Shown piece by piece: positions 51,075-61,276 of a stretch of DNA of 64,000 nt; within the stretch, counting starts at the first letter, position 1; each line of letters opens with the position of its first letter. Position numbers and translations under genes: made by a program. The notes under the pieces were generated by a model. It ran no database searches. It worked only from the letters and a program-made list of their open reading frames with translations, and was not told the DNA's origin. The DNA is taken from contig DYRG01000002.1 of assembly GCA_020718845.1 (NCBI GenBank), forward strand, positions 107,345 to 171,344, given 5' to 3'. This DNA comes from Thiomargarita sp. Its GTDB lineage: Bacteria; Pseudomonadota; Gammaproteobacteria; Beggiatoales; Beggiatoaceae.

Positions 51075-52505
51075 ATGGAATGGGAAACAGTGATTGGATT
51101 AGAAATCCACGCCCAATTAGCCACTAAAAGTAAAATTTTTTCAGGTGCATCAACAGCTTATGGTGCATTGCCAAATACCCAAGCCTGCACCGTTGATTTA
51201 GGATTTCCGGGTGTTTTACCTGTTTTAAATTCTGAAGCGGTTCGAATGGCGTGTAAATTTGGTTTAGCGATTGGTGCGGGGATTTCTTCGCGTTCTGTTT
51301 TTGCGAGAAAAAATTATTTCTATCCCGATTTGCCCAAAGGTTATCAAATTAGCCAATATGAATTGCCGATTGTTCAAAAAGGTCAACTTGATATTGAAGT
51401 CGAAGGTGAAATAAAAACCATAGGAATTACTCGTGCGCATTTAGAAGAAGATGCAGGTAAATCATTACACGAAGATTTTCACGGCATGAGTGGAATTGAT
51501 TTGAATCGTGCGGGAACACCTTTAATTGAAATTGTTTCTGAACCTGATATGAGATCAGCCAAAGAAGCCATTGCCTATATGAAGAAAATTCACGCGCTGG
51601 TGAAATATTTAGAGATTTGTGATGGCAATATGCAGGAAGGGTCATTTCGATGCGATGCAAACGTTTCTGTGCGTCGGAAAGGTGAAAGCAAATTTGGCAC
51701 TCGCGCTGAATTAAAAAACCTTAATTCATTTCGATTTGTCGAGAAAGCAATTAATATCGAAGTTGAACGTCAAATTGATTTATTAGAAAGTGGCAAACAA
51801 GTGATTCAAGAAACGCGTTTGTACGATCCTGATAAAAATGAAACAAGATCGATGCGTTCAAAAGAAGAAGCCAATGATTATCGGTATTTCCCAGACCCCG
51901 ATTTATTGCCCGTTATTTTAGATGAAAATTTCTTAGCACAAGTTAAAACAACTTTACCCGAATTACCCGACGCTAAAAAACAACGTTTTATTTCTCAATA
52001 TGGTTTGTCAACGTATGATGCAGAGTTTCTAACAGATACGCGAGACCTTGCAACTTATTTTGAGAAAGTGGTAGAAACTTTGAAAGCCGATCCTAAATTA
52101 GCGGCAAATTGGGTGATGGGTGATTTATCAAGTTTCTTGAATAAACAAAACTTAGAAATTTCTCAAAGTCCCGTGAGTGCAGAAATGTTAGCGGGAATGT
52201 TAGGAAAAATCCTTGATAATACGATTTCTGGAAAGATTGCAAAACAAATCTTTGAAGCAATGTGGAATGGAGAAGGAACTGCCGAACAAATCATTGAAAA
52301 ACAAGGTTTAAAACAAGTCACTGACACCAGTGCAATTGAAACCTTAATTGATGAAATCATTGCACAATATCCTCAACAATTAGCCGATTACCGCAGTGGA
52401 AAAGATAAACTTTTTGGTTTTTTTGTGGGTCAAGCAATGAAGGCAAGCAAAGGTAAAGCAAACCCCACTCAATTAAACGATTTACTCAAAAAGAAACTCG
52501 CTTAA
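51075..52505 (+). CDS. gatB: Asp/Glu-tRNA amidotransferase subunit B
   Basis: GatB is the kinase/transamidase subunit of GatCAB. The 476-residue protein starts [20 protein letters not shown], then [71 protein letters not shown] and [13 protein letters not shown], all family signatures. The C-terminal YqeY-like tail ([20 protein letters not shown]) binds tRNA. It stands apart from gatCA and is preceded by a dispersed palindrome. A ribosome-binding site GAGGA lies before the ATG. Confidence 0.97.
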   Translation: MEWETVIGLEIHAQLATKSKIFSGASTAYGALPNTQACTVDLGFPGVLPVLNSEAVRMACKFGLAIGAGISSRSVFARKNYFYPDLPKGYQISQYELPIVQKGQLDIEVEGEIKTIGITRAHLEEDAGKSLHEDFHGMSGIDLNRAGTPLIEIVSEPDMRSAKEAIAYMKKIHALVKYLEICDGNMQEGSFRCDANVSVRRKGESKFGTRAELKNLNSFRFVEKAINIEVERQIDLLESGKQVIQETRLYDPDKNETRSMRSKEEANDYRYFPDPDLLPVILDENFLAQVKTTLPELPDAKKQRFISQYGLSTYDAEFLTDTRDLATYFEKVVETLKADPKLAANWVMGDLSSFLNKQNLEISQSPVSAEMLAGMLGKILDNTISGKIAKQIFEAMWNGEGTAEQIIEKQGLKQVTDTSAIETLIDEIIAQYPQQLADYRSGKDKLFGFFVGQAMKASKGKANPTQLNDLLKKKLA

Positions 52506-52515
52506 TTTTTCATCA

Positions 52516-52556
52516 AAAAAGCGGTAATTCTCTAAAGGAAAAACCGCTTCTTTTTT
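52516..52556. terminator. Bidirectional terminator between gatB and glyA
   Basis: AAGCGGT (52519-52525) pairs with ACCGCTT (52543-52549). Runs of A on the left and T on the right allow it to end both the rightward gatB transcript and the leftward glyA transcript. Confidence 0.85.
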
Positions 52557-52570
52557 AAACTCAAATAAAA

Positions 52571-53821
52571 TTAACCGTACACTGGGAAACGTTTGCAAAG
52601 TTGAGAAATTTTATTTCTAACGGTTTCTTGAATGCTCACATTTTCAATATCATCTAAAATGTCAGCGATCCAACCTGAAAGTTCTTCACATTCTTTTACG
52701 CCAAATCCTCGAGTTGTTACCGCTGGCGTTCCAATGCGAATTCCACTCGTGACAAATGGCGTTTGTGGATCATTTGGGACGGAGTTTTTGTTCACCGTAA
52801 TATGCGCATTTCCTAACGCGGCATCGGCAGCTTTTCCAGTTAATTTCTTCTCAATCAAATCCACCAAAAACAAATGATTATCTGTGCCTCCAGAAACAAT
52901 ATTGTAACCACGACTTTGTAAGGTGGTCGCCATAACTTTAGCATTATCAAGGACTTGCTGTTGATATGTTTTGAATTCAGGTTGCATGGCTTCTTTGAAC
53001 GCCACCGCTTTTGCCGCGATAACGTGCATTAACGGACCGCCTTGCGTACCCGGAAATACCAATGAATTCAATTTCTTTTCAATCTCTGGATTCGAACGCG
53101 CCAAAATCAAACCACCACGCGGACCGCGCAAGGTTTTGTGAGTGGTGGTCATCACCACGTCGGCAATTTTGATTGGATTCGGATACAAACCCGCCGCCAC
53201 CAAACCCGCAACGTGCGCAATGTCAGTCACTAAATACGCGCCGACTTTGTCCGCAATTTCCCGCATCCGTTGCCAGTCGACAACCCGCGAATACGCGCTA
53301 AATCCGCCGATCAACATTTTAGGTTTGTGTTCGAGGGCGAGGCGTTCCATTTCGTCGTAATCGATTTCGCCCGTTTGGGGATTTAAGCCGTATTGTATTG
53401 AATTAAATAGCTTTCCAGAGAAATTGACTTTCGCGCCGTGTGTTAAATGTCCGCCGTGCGCCAAACTCATGCCCAAAATCGTGTCGCCCGCTTGCAACAA
53501 TGCCAAATACACCGCCGCGTTTGCCTGCGAACCCGAATGCGGTTGAACGTTGGCGTAATCTGCGCCGAATAAGGCTTTTGCGCGATCGATGGCGAGTTGC
53601 TCGGCGATGTCGACAAATTCGCAGCCGCCGTAATAACGTTTTGAAGGATAACCTTCGGCATATTTATTAGTTAAAACAGAGCCTTGCGCTTGTAAAACGA
53701 GAGGGCTGGCATAATTTTCGGAGGCGATTAATTCGACGTGAGCTTCTTGACGAGCGAGTTCGTTTTGTAAAGATTGGGCTAAGTCGGGATCAAATTCTGC
53801 GAGGGTTTGTGAGGAAAACAT
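52571..53821 (-). CDS. glyA: Serine hydroxymethyltransferase GlyA
   Basis: GlyA interconverts serine and glycine with tetrahydrofolate. The 416-residue PLP enzyme has [68 protein letters not shown], the PLP lysine in [16 protein letters not shown] and VVTRGFG-like [11 protein letters not shown] start at 53821 ([10 protein letters not shown]) because AGGA lies 7 nt upstream; the frame to 53839 is less likely. It is a stand-alone gene, facing gatB and sharing its terminator. The 5' half is richer in G+C. Confidence 0.97.
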   Translation of the reverse strand: MFSSQTLAEFDPDLAQSLQNELARQEAHVELIASENYASPLVLQAQGSVLTNKYAEGYPSKRYYGGCEFVDIAEQLAIDRAKALFGADYANVQPHSGSQANAAVYLALLQAGDTILGMSLAHGGHLTHGAKVNFSGKLFNSIQYGLNPQTGEIDYDEMERLALEHKPKMLIGGFSAYSRVVDWQRMREIADKVGAYLVTDIAHVAGLVAAGLYPNPIKIADVVMTTTHKTLRGPRGGLILARSNPEIEKKLNSLVFPGTQGGPLMHVIAAKAVAFKEAMQPEFKTYQQQVLDNAKVMATTLQSRGYNIVSGGTDNHLFLVDLIEKKLTGKAADAALGNAHITVNKNSVPNDPQTPFVTSGIRIGTPAVTTRGFGVKECEELSGWIADILDDIENVSIQETVRNKISQLCKRFPVYG

Positions 53822-53910
53822 CGTCGTTCCTGTGTGCAAGTGAAACTTTTAATCATAACACATTAGCAATTCAACGGGAACTTTCTAACTAAGCATCTAA
53901 AACGCATAAT

Positions 53911-53947
53911 CAAATGCCTGACAAATTGATATTTTATTAGGCATTTG
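53911..53947. other. Hairpin between glyA and hemY
   Basis: CAAATGCCT (53911-53919) and AGGCATTTG (53939-53947) form a perfect 9-bp stem. It lies downstream of hemY (minus strand) and upstream of glyA. There is no strong T-run, so it may act as a weak terminator or mRNA end structure. Confidence 0.55.
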
Positions 53948-53986
53948 ACGATTTCATTATCCCGAAAAAATCAAGAGGATTTTCTT

Positions 53987-55156
53987 TTATCTATCACGAA
54001 GCATTAAACCTTTTCGATAATGATCAGCGGCTTGAGAAGTTTCTCCCAATTGCGAGAGCAAATCACCATAACTTAAATAAGTGGCAGAAAGCGGTTGAGA
54101 AACTAAAGAAGCCTCTAAATATTGCTGTGCTTTTCCCCACAAACGACAACGCATCGACAAACGCCCTAATGCTAATAATAAATAAGGTTCTTTCTCTCGA
54201 CCTTTCAACCAACTTTCCGCACGATTCAACTGTTGTACAGCATTGCTCACGCCTAAATCTGCATATAATAAAACCAATTGTCCATTCCAATGTTGTTTTA
54301 AAGCATCGTATAACAAATTTTCAGCTTGTTCAAATAAGCCATGTTGAATGAATTGCTCTGCACCAATTTGAGCAACTTGGGATTGCAAACGCAAGTTTTT
54401 TGGCAAACGATCCCACGTTGAAGTTAAAGCTGGCGCACTTTGAGAAGCCGATTGTTGAATTAATCCTTGCGCACATTTGATTTCTAGCATTTGAAAATCA
54501 GTTTGAGAAAGGATTTGTCTTTTCTTCAAATCGGGTAATAATTGCCACACTGCTTGCCAATTTTCAAGTTGTTGATAGGCTTGAGTTAATAGAAACAACA
54601 CACGAGGACTGCGAGGAATTTGTTCGCGTAATTGTTTTAAAGAAGCGAGAGCAACATTGGCTTGTCCATCTGCCATTTGAAACTCGGCTTGAGCTAATAA
54701 AACGCTTAATCGATAATCGTTTGGAACGGATTCAAAAGCCCGATCTAAATAAATATCTCTTTTTACACGATCTTGACGTTGTTGTGCGGCATAAGCTGCT
54801 GATAAATAATGTAAATATTGTGGATGGGTTTTCAATAATTGACGTTCAGAATCTTGCCACAATCCTTGAAAAAGTGCGTTAAGTCCTTGTTGTAAAGCGA
54901 TTTGTGCGCGTCCGTGCATTCTGGTTTGACGGTTCAAATGCCAACGTTCGGGTAATCGCCAAATCGCAGTTGCTCCCCTTAACATGAAATAAATCAAACC
55001 AAATCCACAAATGCTCACAATTAAGAACACAGTTAAGGTCATTTCAAGGGTAATTGCACCACGTCCAATGACGACAAATCCGGGGTCTTGTTGAGCAAAT
55101 AATGCAAACCCAACTGCCGCACTTAAAATCAAGCCTAAACTCATCAACCATTTCAT
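53987..55156 (-). CDS. hemY: HemY-type TPR membrane protein
   Basis: This is the inner-membrane protein HemY of the gammaproteobacterial hemCDXY cluster, not the protoporphyrinogen oxidase of the same name. The 389-residue protein has two N-terminal membrane helices (about 5-21 and 40-60, with GFGLIYFMLRG), then the HemY_N region RALALQQGLNALFQGLW-like IALQQGLNALFQGLWQDSER and tetratricopeptide repeats to the end. TPRs suggest protein-protein contacts in a heme-synthesis or assembly complex. The ATG overlaps the hemX stop by 4 nt. Confidence 0.9.
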   Translation of the reverse strand: MKWLMSLGLILSAAVGFALFAQQDPGFVVIGRGAITLEMTLTVFLIVSICGFGLIYFMLRGATAIWRLPERWHLNRQTRMHGRAQIALQQGLNALFQGLWQDSERQLLKTHPQYLHYLSAAYAAQQRQDRVKRDIYLDRAFESVPNDYRLSVLLAQAEFQMADGQANVALASLKQLREQIPRSPRVLFLLTQAYQQLENWQAVWQLLPDLKKRQILSQTDFQMLEIKCAQGLIQQSASQSAPALTSTWDRLPKNLRLQSQVAQIGAEQFIQHGLFEQAENLLYDALKQHWNGQLVLLYADLGVSNAVQQLNRAESWLKGREKEPYLLLALGRLSMRCRLWGKAQQYLEASLVSQPLSATYLSYGDLLSQLGETSQAADHYRKGLMLRDR

Positions 55157-56265
55157 GGTGCAACCGCCTGTGGTTCTAATGCTGAATTAGGGGCTAAATC
55201 TGCATTAATTTTTTGTAAAGCTACTAACGCTTGTGACATATCTGGAATCGTTGGAATCAATTGAATTTGCTGCATATTTTTTAATTCCGTCACCAAACTA
55301 GAAACCTGCATATCTTGTTGATCATAATAGCGTTCTAACCACGCATGAATATCTTTTAATTCTTGATGAAAAAGCGTCGTTTTTCTCGCCAATAATAATG
55401 TTTTAGCGTTTTCTAGTTTTAATCTTAACATATCCGCAATTAACACCCGTTGTTCTGAAGATAACAAACCACTTTCTAACTGCGTATTACGTCTAATAGT
55501 CACTAATTTTTGTAATTCATGCCAAACCGCTTCACCAATATCTGACCAATCATTTGCATGAGGTTTATCTGATTTCTGAGAAACCACTTTTTCCTCTGTT
55601 GGCAAACCTTGCAATCCTTGCAATAAAGGTAAGTTTGCGGATTGATTGGAAAATTGCCCTAATTTCAATACCATCCCCGACAGATCAGGGATTTTTAATT
55701 GGCTAAGTATTTGAATATCCTTAGAAACTTGTTCGCGCACCGTCAAAAATAACGGACCCGCTTTTTGCAAACGTTCATCGGCAGCTTTTAAAGCTAATAA
55801 TGCAGTTTCTATGTCGTGTTCTAATCTCAAGCGTTGTTGCGCAACTTGTAATAAGTAATTGATTTCAGCGATACTCCACTCTTCTGCATCGCCACTTTTT
55901 CTCGTGCGTTGATATAAAGTTTTATAGGCGGACGTTAATTGTTGTTGCTGAGATTCCACTTGTTGCAAACGTTGTTGGTAAGTGGTTTGTTGTTCCACTT
56001 CGCGTTGCAATTGTTGTAACTTTTGCTCTAATTGGTGCATTTGTGCGGCGGCAATTTTTGTTTGTTCAAGCACCGCCAATTTGCTTTGTTGCAACGTGTC
56101 CCATAATTGATAAATAACAAATCCACTTCCAATTATAAAAATCAATAAAATCAAGATGATATATTTTGCTTTGCTTTTTTTAGGAGGTGGAGAAATGGGT
56201 CGAACTGGTTCAGAGGAAACCATTTCTGGAGAAATATTTAAATCGGGAGAATGTTCGTCACTCAT
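55153..56265 (-). CDS. hemX: HemX-family protein (uroporphyrinogen-III C-methyltransferase-like annotation)
   Basis: The 370-residue protein has a Pro-rich cytoplasmic N-terminus (SEPVRPISPPPKKSKAK), one membrane helix (about 31-52), a Gln-rich coiled coil (QLEQKLQQLQREVEQQ) and then the HemX domain with EWSIAEINYLLQVAQQRLRL, which is diagnostic. Despite its usual name no methyltransferase motif is present; the role is structural or unknown. It lies between hemD and hemY, with ATGA overlaps on both sides. The many Gln residues reflect AT-rich coding and coiled-coil structure. Confidence 0.9.
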   Translation of the reverse strand: MSDEHSPDLNISPEMVSSEPVRPISPPPKKSKAKYIILILLIFIIGSGFVIYQLWDTLQQSKLAVLEQTKIAAAQMHQLEQKLQQLQREVEQQTTYQQRLQQVESQQQQLTSAYKTLYQRTRKSGDAEEWSIAEINYLLQVAQQRLRLEHDIETALLALKAADERLQKAGPLFLTVREQVSKDIQILSQLKIPDLSGMVLKLGQFSNQSANLPLLQGLQGLPTEEKVVSQKSDKPHANDWSDIGEAVWHELQKLVTIRRNTQLESGLLSSEQRVLIADMLRLKLENAKTLLLARKTTLFHQELKDIHAWLERYYDQQDMQVSSLVTELKNMQQIQLIPTIPDMSQALVALQKINADLAPNSALEPQAVAP

Positions 56266-56981
56266 GTTAAAGATGCCAAAGTTATTAAAGCGTTAAGAAG
56301 TCCCGCGTCATCGGCTTGCGGCGCAACCACGCAACGCGCTGAAATACCGCGAGTTTTTGCAAAAACAGCGAGGCGTTCGCTCATCAACACCCAAGGTTTA
56401 TCGCGCAGCCACGCTGGATTGTTCAACATTATAAACAAATTTTCTAATGTTTCACCGCTACTTGCAACAATGTAATCTATTTTTTCAATATCATTGGGGA
56501 TTTTAAGTATTGGAATAATTCTTTGATAAACCTCAATTTTTTGGATATTTGCTCCACGTTGCTGCAAAATCTCAAATAAAGTTTCTCTCCCTCCTTTTCC
56601 ACTAAAAAGCGCAATTCTTTTGTTTGTAACCAATTGAAAAACATCCATTTTTAACAACCCTTCGCTGGTAAAATCACGCGGCGGGTGTAAAACTTTTCCA
56701 TATTTTTCTAATACTTGGGCAGTTTGTTTTCCAACGGCTGCAAGTTGTAATGTATTGGGGATTTCAAAGAGAAATGTTTTTGAATACAAAACGGCATTTG
56801 TACTTGTCCAAATTGCAATATCAATATTTTGAGGATTTGGAAAACATGGAGAAACACTTGGTGGAGCAATTTCTAATGTTGGAAAACGAATTGGAATACC
56901 ACCATTTTCTTCAATTAATTTGCACAAATTATTAGATTGCTTTGTGGGTCGCGTAACAAGAATTTTTTTTCCTTTAAGCAT
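56262..56981 (-). CDS. hemD: Uroporphyrinogen-III synthase HemD
   Basis: HemD closes the linear hydroxymethylbilane into uroporphyrinogen III. The 239-residue protein starts MLKGKKILVTRPTKQSNNLC, followed by PIRFPTLEIAPP, WTSTNAVLYSK, LAAVGKQTAQVLEKYGK, RIALFSGKGGRETLFEIL, VEVYQRI-like IEVYQRIIP, and IDYIVASSGETLENLFIML. Two alpha/beta domains with low conservation fit the family. hemC is expected upstream but is not there: recG lies 104 nt away. The hemX start overlaps the stop. Confidence 0.9.
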   Translation of the reverse strand: MLKGKKILVTRPTKQSNNLCKLIEENGGIPIRFPTLEIAPPSVSPCFPNPQNIDIAIWTSTNAVLYSKTFLFEIPNTLQLAAVGKQTAQVLEKYGKVLHPPRDFTSEGLLKMDVFQLVTNKRIALFSGKGGRETLFEILQQRGANIQKIEVYQRIIPILKIPNDIEKIDYIVASSGETLENLFIMLNNPAWLRDKPWVLMSERLAVFAKTRGISARCVVAPQADDAGLLNALITLASLT

Positions 56982-57085
56982 TACATCTTATTCCATTTTT
57001 AGAACTTATCTTAAATAATTTGGTTTATTAAAAATTTTTTCAAGGGAGTTTCTCTAAATTTTTTCATTATTTATTTGTTAGTTTT

Positions 57086-59125
57086 CTAATAAACTTCACT
57101 GAATGGAGATTGAAAAACCCAGCGACGAATTAATTGAGGAACAAGATCAGGTTGAGTTTGCAAAAGTTTTTCTGCAATTGGAGGAATATTTCCAATTAAA
57201 TCATGATGTTGCTGCCAATCCGCTACTTTTAATTTTACAATTCCTGTTTGTCGAGTCCCCAAAACTTCCCCGGGTCCGCGCAATTCTAAATCACGTTGCG
57301 CAATTAAAAATCCGTCCTGACTTTCTCTCAAAATTGTTAATCGGGATTTTGCTAAATTTGAAAGTGGTGGTTGATATAACAAAACACAAAAACTTTCTAT
57401 CGTTCCTCTTCCCACTCGTCCTCTCAATTGATGTAATTGTGACAAACCTAATCTTTCCGCATTATCGATAATCATTAAACTCGCATTTGGAACATCCACA
57501 CCTACTTCAATGACAGTGGTTGCAACTAAAACATTTATTTCACCTTTTTGAAATAATTTCATGACCTGATCTTTATCTTTTGATTTCAATTTTCCATGTG
57601 CTAAACCGATTTTTAAATTAGGTAAATCATGATGCAGTTGCTCAAAAGTTACTTGTGCAGCTTGAATATCAAATTGCTCTGATTCTTCAATTAACGGACA
57701 AACCCAATATGCTTGTCGACCTGTTGAGCAAATTTGCGCCACTCTTTCAATAATTTCACTACGTTTTGAAATAGGTATTGCAACCGTTTTAATCAGCGTT
57801 CTACCAGGCGGCAATTCATCAATAATTGAAACATCTAAATCCGCATATAAAGTTAAAGCTAAAGTTCGAGGAATTGGTGTGGCAGTCATAATTAATTGAT
57901 GAGGATGATTATTTTCAAATGTACCTTTTTCCTTTAATGCTAAACGTTGTTGCACACCAAACCGATGTTGCTCATCAATAATAATTAATCCCAGTTTTTT
58001 AAATACAACACTTTCTTGAAATAAAGCGTGCGTTCCAATAATGATTTGTGCTTCTCCATTTGCGATTTTTAATAAAGTTTGTTCTTTATTTTTTTTGGTT
58101 AAACTTCCAATCAATTTAGTGGTTTGAACACCTAATTTTTCAAACCAATTATTAAAATTTTTGAAATGCTGTTCTGCAAGCAATTCTAAAGGTGACATAA
58201 TCGCTACTTGTAATCCACTTTCTATCGCGTGAAACGCCGCTAATGCCGCCACAATTGTTTTACCCGATCCCACGTCACCTTGAATTAAACGTTGCATTGG
58301 TGAAGGTTTTGTCACATCATTTAATATTTCTTGATAAACTCTCTGTTGTGCATTAGTTAATTGAAAGGGAAGTGTTTTTATAAATTGTTGAATATTTCGA
58401 GAATTTTTAATTAAAATAGGTGCTTGATAATGCTGTGAATTTTGTCGAGAAAGTCTTAAACTCAAATGATGAGCTAAAAGTTCTTCCAATGCTAAACGTT
58501 GTTGCGCAGGATGTTGACCATTTAAAAGTTCCTCGACCTTTTCCTCTGGATTTGGAGAATGAACAATTTGCAAAGATTCTAATAAACTTGGCAACCCATT
58601 TGTTAATTCTTTTGGCAATAAATCAGGGATTTCAAATTGTAATGCTTGATGAATCAACTTTCTCAATTGAGGTTGAAATAAACCTTCAGTTGTGGGATAA
58701 ATAGGTGTTAAGGTATTTTCTAAAGGCGTATTTGATTCAATGCGACGGGTTTCAGGATGAAAAACTTCTAAACAATTTAAACCATTTTTTATTTCACCAA
58801 AACAACGGAGTTTCTCACCAATTTGATAGTGTTGCGAAGGATTAAAATGAAACCATTTTAAGGCAATCATTCCACTAAAATCTTGCAATATCACCGTTAA
58901 AATACGTCGTTTGCCGTTTTTAATTTCACAACTGTTAACTGTTCCTTCAATTAAAACTTCTTGTCCTATTTTTAAATGTCCAATTGGAAAAAGTCGTGTT
59001 CGATCTTGATAACGCATTGGCAAATGAAATAACAAATCTTGAACCGTCAAAATCCCCAATCGTGTTAACCGTTGCTCAGTTAGAACACCAATGTTTTTTA
59101 AATGACGAATAGGGATATTTTCCAT
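57086..59125 (-). CDS. recG: ATP-dependent DNA helicase RecG
   Basis: RecG remodels stalled forks and Holliday junctions. The 679-residue SF2 enzyme has an N-terminal wedge OB-fold (IGQEVLIEGTVNSCEIKNGK), the Q/linker region, Walker A LIQGDVGSGKTIVAALAAFH (about 283-302), the DEQH box LIIIDEQHRFGVQQR, TATPIPRTLALTLYADLDVS, and motif V/VI with TTVIEVGVDVPNASLMII and HQLRGRVGRG. The C-terminus RDLELRGPGEVLGTRQTG is family-specific. Length matches E. coli RecG. Confidence 0.97.
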   Translation of the reverse strand: MENIPIRHLKNIGVLTEQRLTRLGILTVQDLLFHLPMRYQDRTRLFPIGHLKIGQEVLIEGTVNSCEIKNGKRRILTVILQDFSGMIALKWFHFNPSQHYQIGEKLRCFGEIKNGLNCLEVFHPETRRIESNTPLENTLTPIYPTTEGLFQPQLRKLIHQALQFEIPDLLPKELTNGLPSLLESLQIVHSPNPEEKVEELLNGQHPAQQRLALEELLAHHLSLRLSRQNSQHYQAPILIKNSRNIQQFIKTLPFQLTNAQQRVYQEILNDVTKPSPMQRLIQGDVGSGKTIVAALAAFHAIESGLQVAIMSPLELLAEQHFKNFNNWFEKLGVQTTKLIGSLTKKNKEQTLLKIANGEAQIIIGTHALFQESVVFKKLGLIIIDEQHRFGVQQRLALKEKGTFENNHPHQLIMTATPIPRTLALTLYADLDVSIIDELPPGRTLIKTVAIPISKRSEIIERVAQICSTGRQAYWVCPLIEESEQFDIQAAQVTFEQLHHDLPNLKIGLAHGKLKSKDKDQVMKLFQKGEINVLVATTVIEVGVDVPNASLMIIDNAERLGLSQLHQLRGRVGRGTIESFCVLLYQPPLSNLAKSRLTILRESQDGFLIAQRDLELRGPGEVLGTRQTGIVKLKVADWQQHHDLIGNIPPIAEKLLQTQPDLVPQLIRRWVFQSPFSEVY

Positions 59126-59251
59126 AAGATTAGTTTGAGACTTTAGTAAAGAAAATTCTTGCTTAAAATATTTTCTAAGTATAGCATCTTTTCCACTTAA
59201 TTTAATGAAAAATAAGTGGTAATTGAAATAAAAATTCTCTACCTAAATTTA

Positions 59252-59995
59252 TTAAGCGACAAAGCTATCAGAAACTTTGATTTGATGGAAGTTGATTAAA
59301 GTTTTGTAAAATACTAATAATGTGCAATGAAAGAATGATGCTAGAAATGCATTTAATAAAACTTCAACCGCTAAACTTAATTCAAATGGCAAATTTATTT
59401 CAATTACTTCAAATGCGATTTGTAATATAGTGCTCGCAAATGGAACAATTGAAATTGCAACCGCCCCAATAATAATTGAATAACCGAGTTTTCCTTTGAC
59501 TAAAAGATAGCTTTTTTCTATCGCTTCAAACATTCCAGCATTAGCAAATAAAACTAACGGTTGATAAAACATCAAATAAGTTGCAAAAATTAACCCAGGT
59601 ACAAATAACGCGAGAAATCCAATTCCTACCGCAAATCCAAACAAAATCGTTGCACCTAATAATGGAAATAATTTAGTTAAAACAAAACTGTATGTTTGCG
59701 ATAAGGAAATAACTTTATCTTGCATTAAATAACCCACACGATAGAAAATCGCGGCATTAGAAATTACCAATCCAAACACATAAAATGGCAAATAAGGTGC
59801 AAAGATTTGTAATCCTTTTTGAAATACTTCAGGCGTAGGAGGATTTTGTAATTCAGGGATTAATAAAATCGGTAAAATGCTAAATAAAGCGAGTAAAAAA
59901 TTTAGAGAAAAGCAGTAAGTTAGCGTGTTTTGATAAAGTGACCAACTTTGTTTTAAAATAGCACTAATTGGAGGTAAAATTTTTTGAGGAAACAT
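59252..59995 (-). CDS. Polytopic membrane protein (YciC/GPDPase-membrane-domain type)
   Basis: The 247-residue protein has about six membrane helices and few charged residues: AILKQSWSLYQNTLTYCFSL, then FALFSILP-type segments, FYVFGLVISNAAIFYRVGYL, LFPLLGATILFGFAVGIGFL, the FVPGLIFATYLMFYQPLVLF block and IEKSYLLVKGKLGYSIIIGA. The last pattern (S-x-x-L-V-K-G-x-x-x-x) is common in YciC and in membrane domains beside glycerophosphodiesterases. No enzyme domain is present. It lies 13 nt behind arnD, so it might be part of that unit. Function unknown. Confidence 0.7.
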   Translation of the reverse strand: MFPQKILPPISAILKQSWSLYQNTLTYCFSLNFLLALFSILPILLIPELQNPPTPEVFQKGLQIFAPYLPFYVFGLVISNAAIFYRVGYLMQDKVISLSQTYSFVLTKLFPLLGATILFGFAVGIGFLALFVPGLIFATYLMFYQPLVLFANAGMFEAIEKSYLLVKGKLGYSIIIGAVAISIVPFASTILQIAFEVIEINLPFELSLAVEVLLNAFLASFFHCTLLVFYKTLINFHQIKVSDSFVA

Positions 59996-60008
59996 AATAT
60001 AACTCTAG

Positions 60009-60893
60009 TTATGATTTGGTTTGACAACATACCCAACCTTCACGACCTTGAAAAGAAAGCAATTCGATAGTTCCAACGGGAATCGTTTCAAGCGGGGGCA
60101 ATAATGAACCTAAGGTAACAAATTGAATATTTTTAGCCTTTGCTTTGCTTAAAAAATCTTCAAATACATGGCGGCGGCTTCTTCCTTCAACTTCTGCATG
60201 AATTGTTAATATATTCAATTGGTTAGAATTAAATAGATTTAATAAATAATCATTATAATTGCTATCATTAATCCTATTTTTTCCAATCACTTCATCGTAA
60301 GTTGGCAATGTTACGGGGATTTGTGGCGTGTAAGTTTTTCCTTTAATTATAGGAAGAAAAATGCTTTCTCCACGACAATCAGAATTGTAATGAAAATCTA
60401 ACTTTTCTTTTTCAATTAAAGTTATTTCATTGGCTTTCCAACCCGCGACCGCAGAGCAAGTCGGTTTTACGCCGATGTTTTCAAAGGCTTGCATTCCTTG
60501 TTTTAAAATGCGTTCAATATCTTGAGAAGAAAATCGATCGATTTTCATTTGCCACGCATGATGATCCCAAGCGTGCAAACCGATTTCATGTTTTTGATTC
60601 GCGGTGTTTTGAATAATGTGAGGAAGATGTTGAGCAATTTGTTTTCCTTTCCAAAACGTTCCGCATTTCAAAATCTCCCAACCATACAAACTCGCCGCTT
60701 TAGAACGAAACATTTTAACAAGAAATGCTGGACGCAATAAACGCCACAAATGTCGACCCATATTATCTGGACCGACAGAAAAGAAAAAACTTGCTTTAAT
60801 ATCATAGCGTTGCAAAATATCAAGAAAATAAGGAACGCCGTCTTTTGTTCCATCAAAGGTATCGACATCGATGCGCAAACCAACGTTAAACAT
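60009..60893 (-). CDS. arnD: ArnD-type 4-deoxy-4-formamido-L-arabinose-phosphoundecaprenol deformylase
   Basis: ArnD removes the formyl group from undecaprenyl-phosphate-Ara4FN before aminoarabinose is added to lipid A. The 294-residue polysaccharide-deacetylase-like protein matches E. coli ArnD over its whole length: VGLRIDVDTFDGTKDGVPYF, SFFFSVGPDNMGRHLWRLLR, ASLYGWEIL, HEIGLHAWDHHAWQ (metal-binding His), CSAVAGWKANEITLI, FHYNSDCRGESIFLP, IPVTLPTYDEVIG, ILTIHAEVEG and FQGREGWVCCQ. The rest of the arn genes (arnA, B, C, T) are not here. The start overlaps the upstream stop by TAATG. Cationic-peptide resistance would be its usual effect. Confidence 0.9.
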   Translation of the reverse strand: MFNVGLRIDVDTFDGTKDGVPYFLDILQRYDIKASFFFSVGPDNMGRHLWRLLRPAFLVKMFRSKAASLYGWEILKCGTFWKGKQIAQHLPHIIQNTANQKHEIGLHAWDHHAWQMKIDRFSSQDIERILKQGMQAFENIGVKPTCSAVAGWKANEITLIEKEKLDFHYNSDCRGESIFLPIIKGKTYTPQIPVTLPTYDEVIGKNRINDSNYNDYLLNLFNSNQLNILTIHAEVEGRSRRHVFEDFLSKAKAKNIQFVTLGSLLPPLETIPVGTIELLSFQGREGWVCCQTKS

Positions 60894-61267
60894 TAGGATT
60901 TGTCTTTGTGAGAAAAGTCATGAACGCCGCCTTGCACGACCCCTTTAAACCACTCAGGTAAATTTTTGCTATGTTGCGCGGTGGTTTTGTTCTCATCACA
61001 CATTTCTAGCAATTCGCGTAATTGTGCGGCTAAATATTGGCTCGATGCAATGTTTGGATTATCTAACATTGCTCGCAAATGGCGACCCATTTTTTGGCGT
61101 TCGTTAGGGTTTAAATCGGTTATAAATGAAAACAAAATCAATTGCACTGCCATCAAAGCATTCATACGTTGATTTAAGGTTTGAATTGAATTATTTTGTA
61201 ATTCAATTACTTTAATCAAGTTGCTATGTTGTTCGGCAATTTTTCCAATAAATTCTTGAATATCCAT
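60893..61267 (-). CDS. Small cytoplasmic protein, unrecognised
   Basis: The 124-residue protein MDIQEFIGKIAEQHSNLIKV is largely helical, with a hydrophobic middle (MNALMAVQLILFSFITDLNP) that may be a buried helix or a membrane contact. The coding pattern follows the strand and spacing of its neighbours: 9 nt after accD, and a TAATG overlap with arnD. Only one Cys is present and no catalytic motif is visible. The C-terminus (WFKGVVQGGVHDFSHKDKS) is polar. I do not know a family for it. Confidence 0.6.
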   Translation of the reverse strand: MDIQEFIGKIAEQHSNLIKVIELQNNSIQTLNQRMNALMAVQLILFSFITDLNPNERQKMGRHLRAMLDNPNIASSQYLAAQLRELLEMCDENKTTAQHSKNLPEWFKGVVQGGVHDFSHKDKS

Positions 61268-61276
61268 AACAACCTC

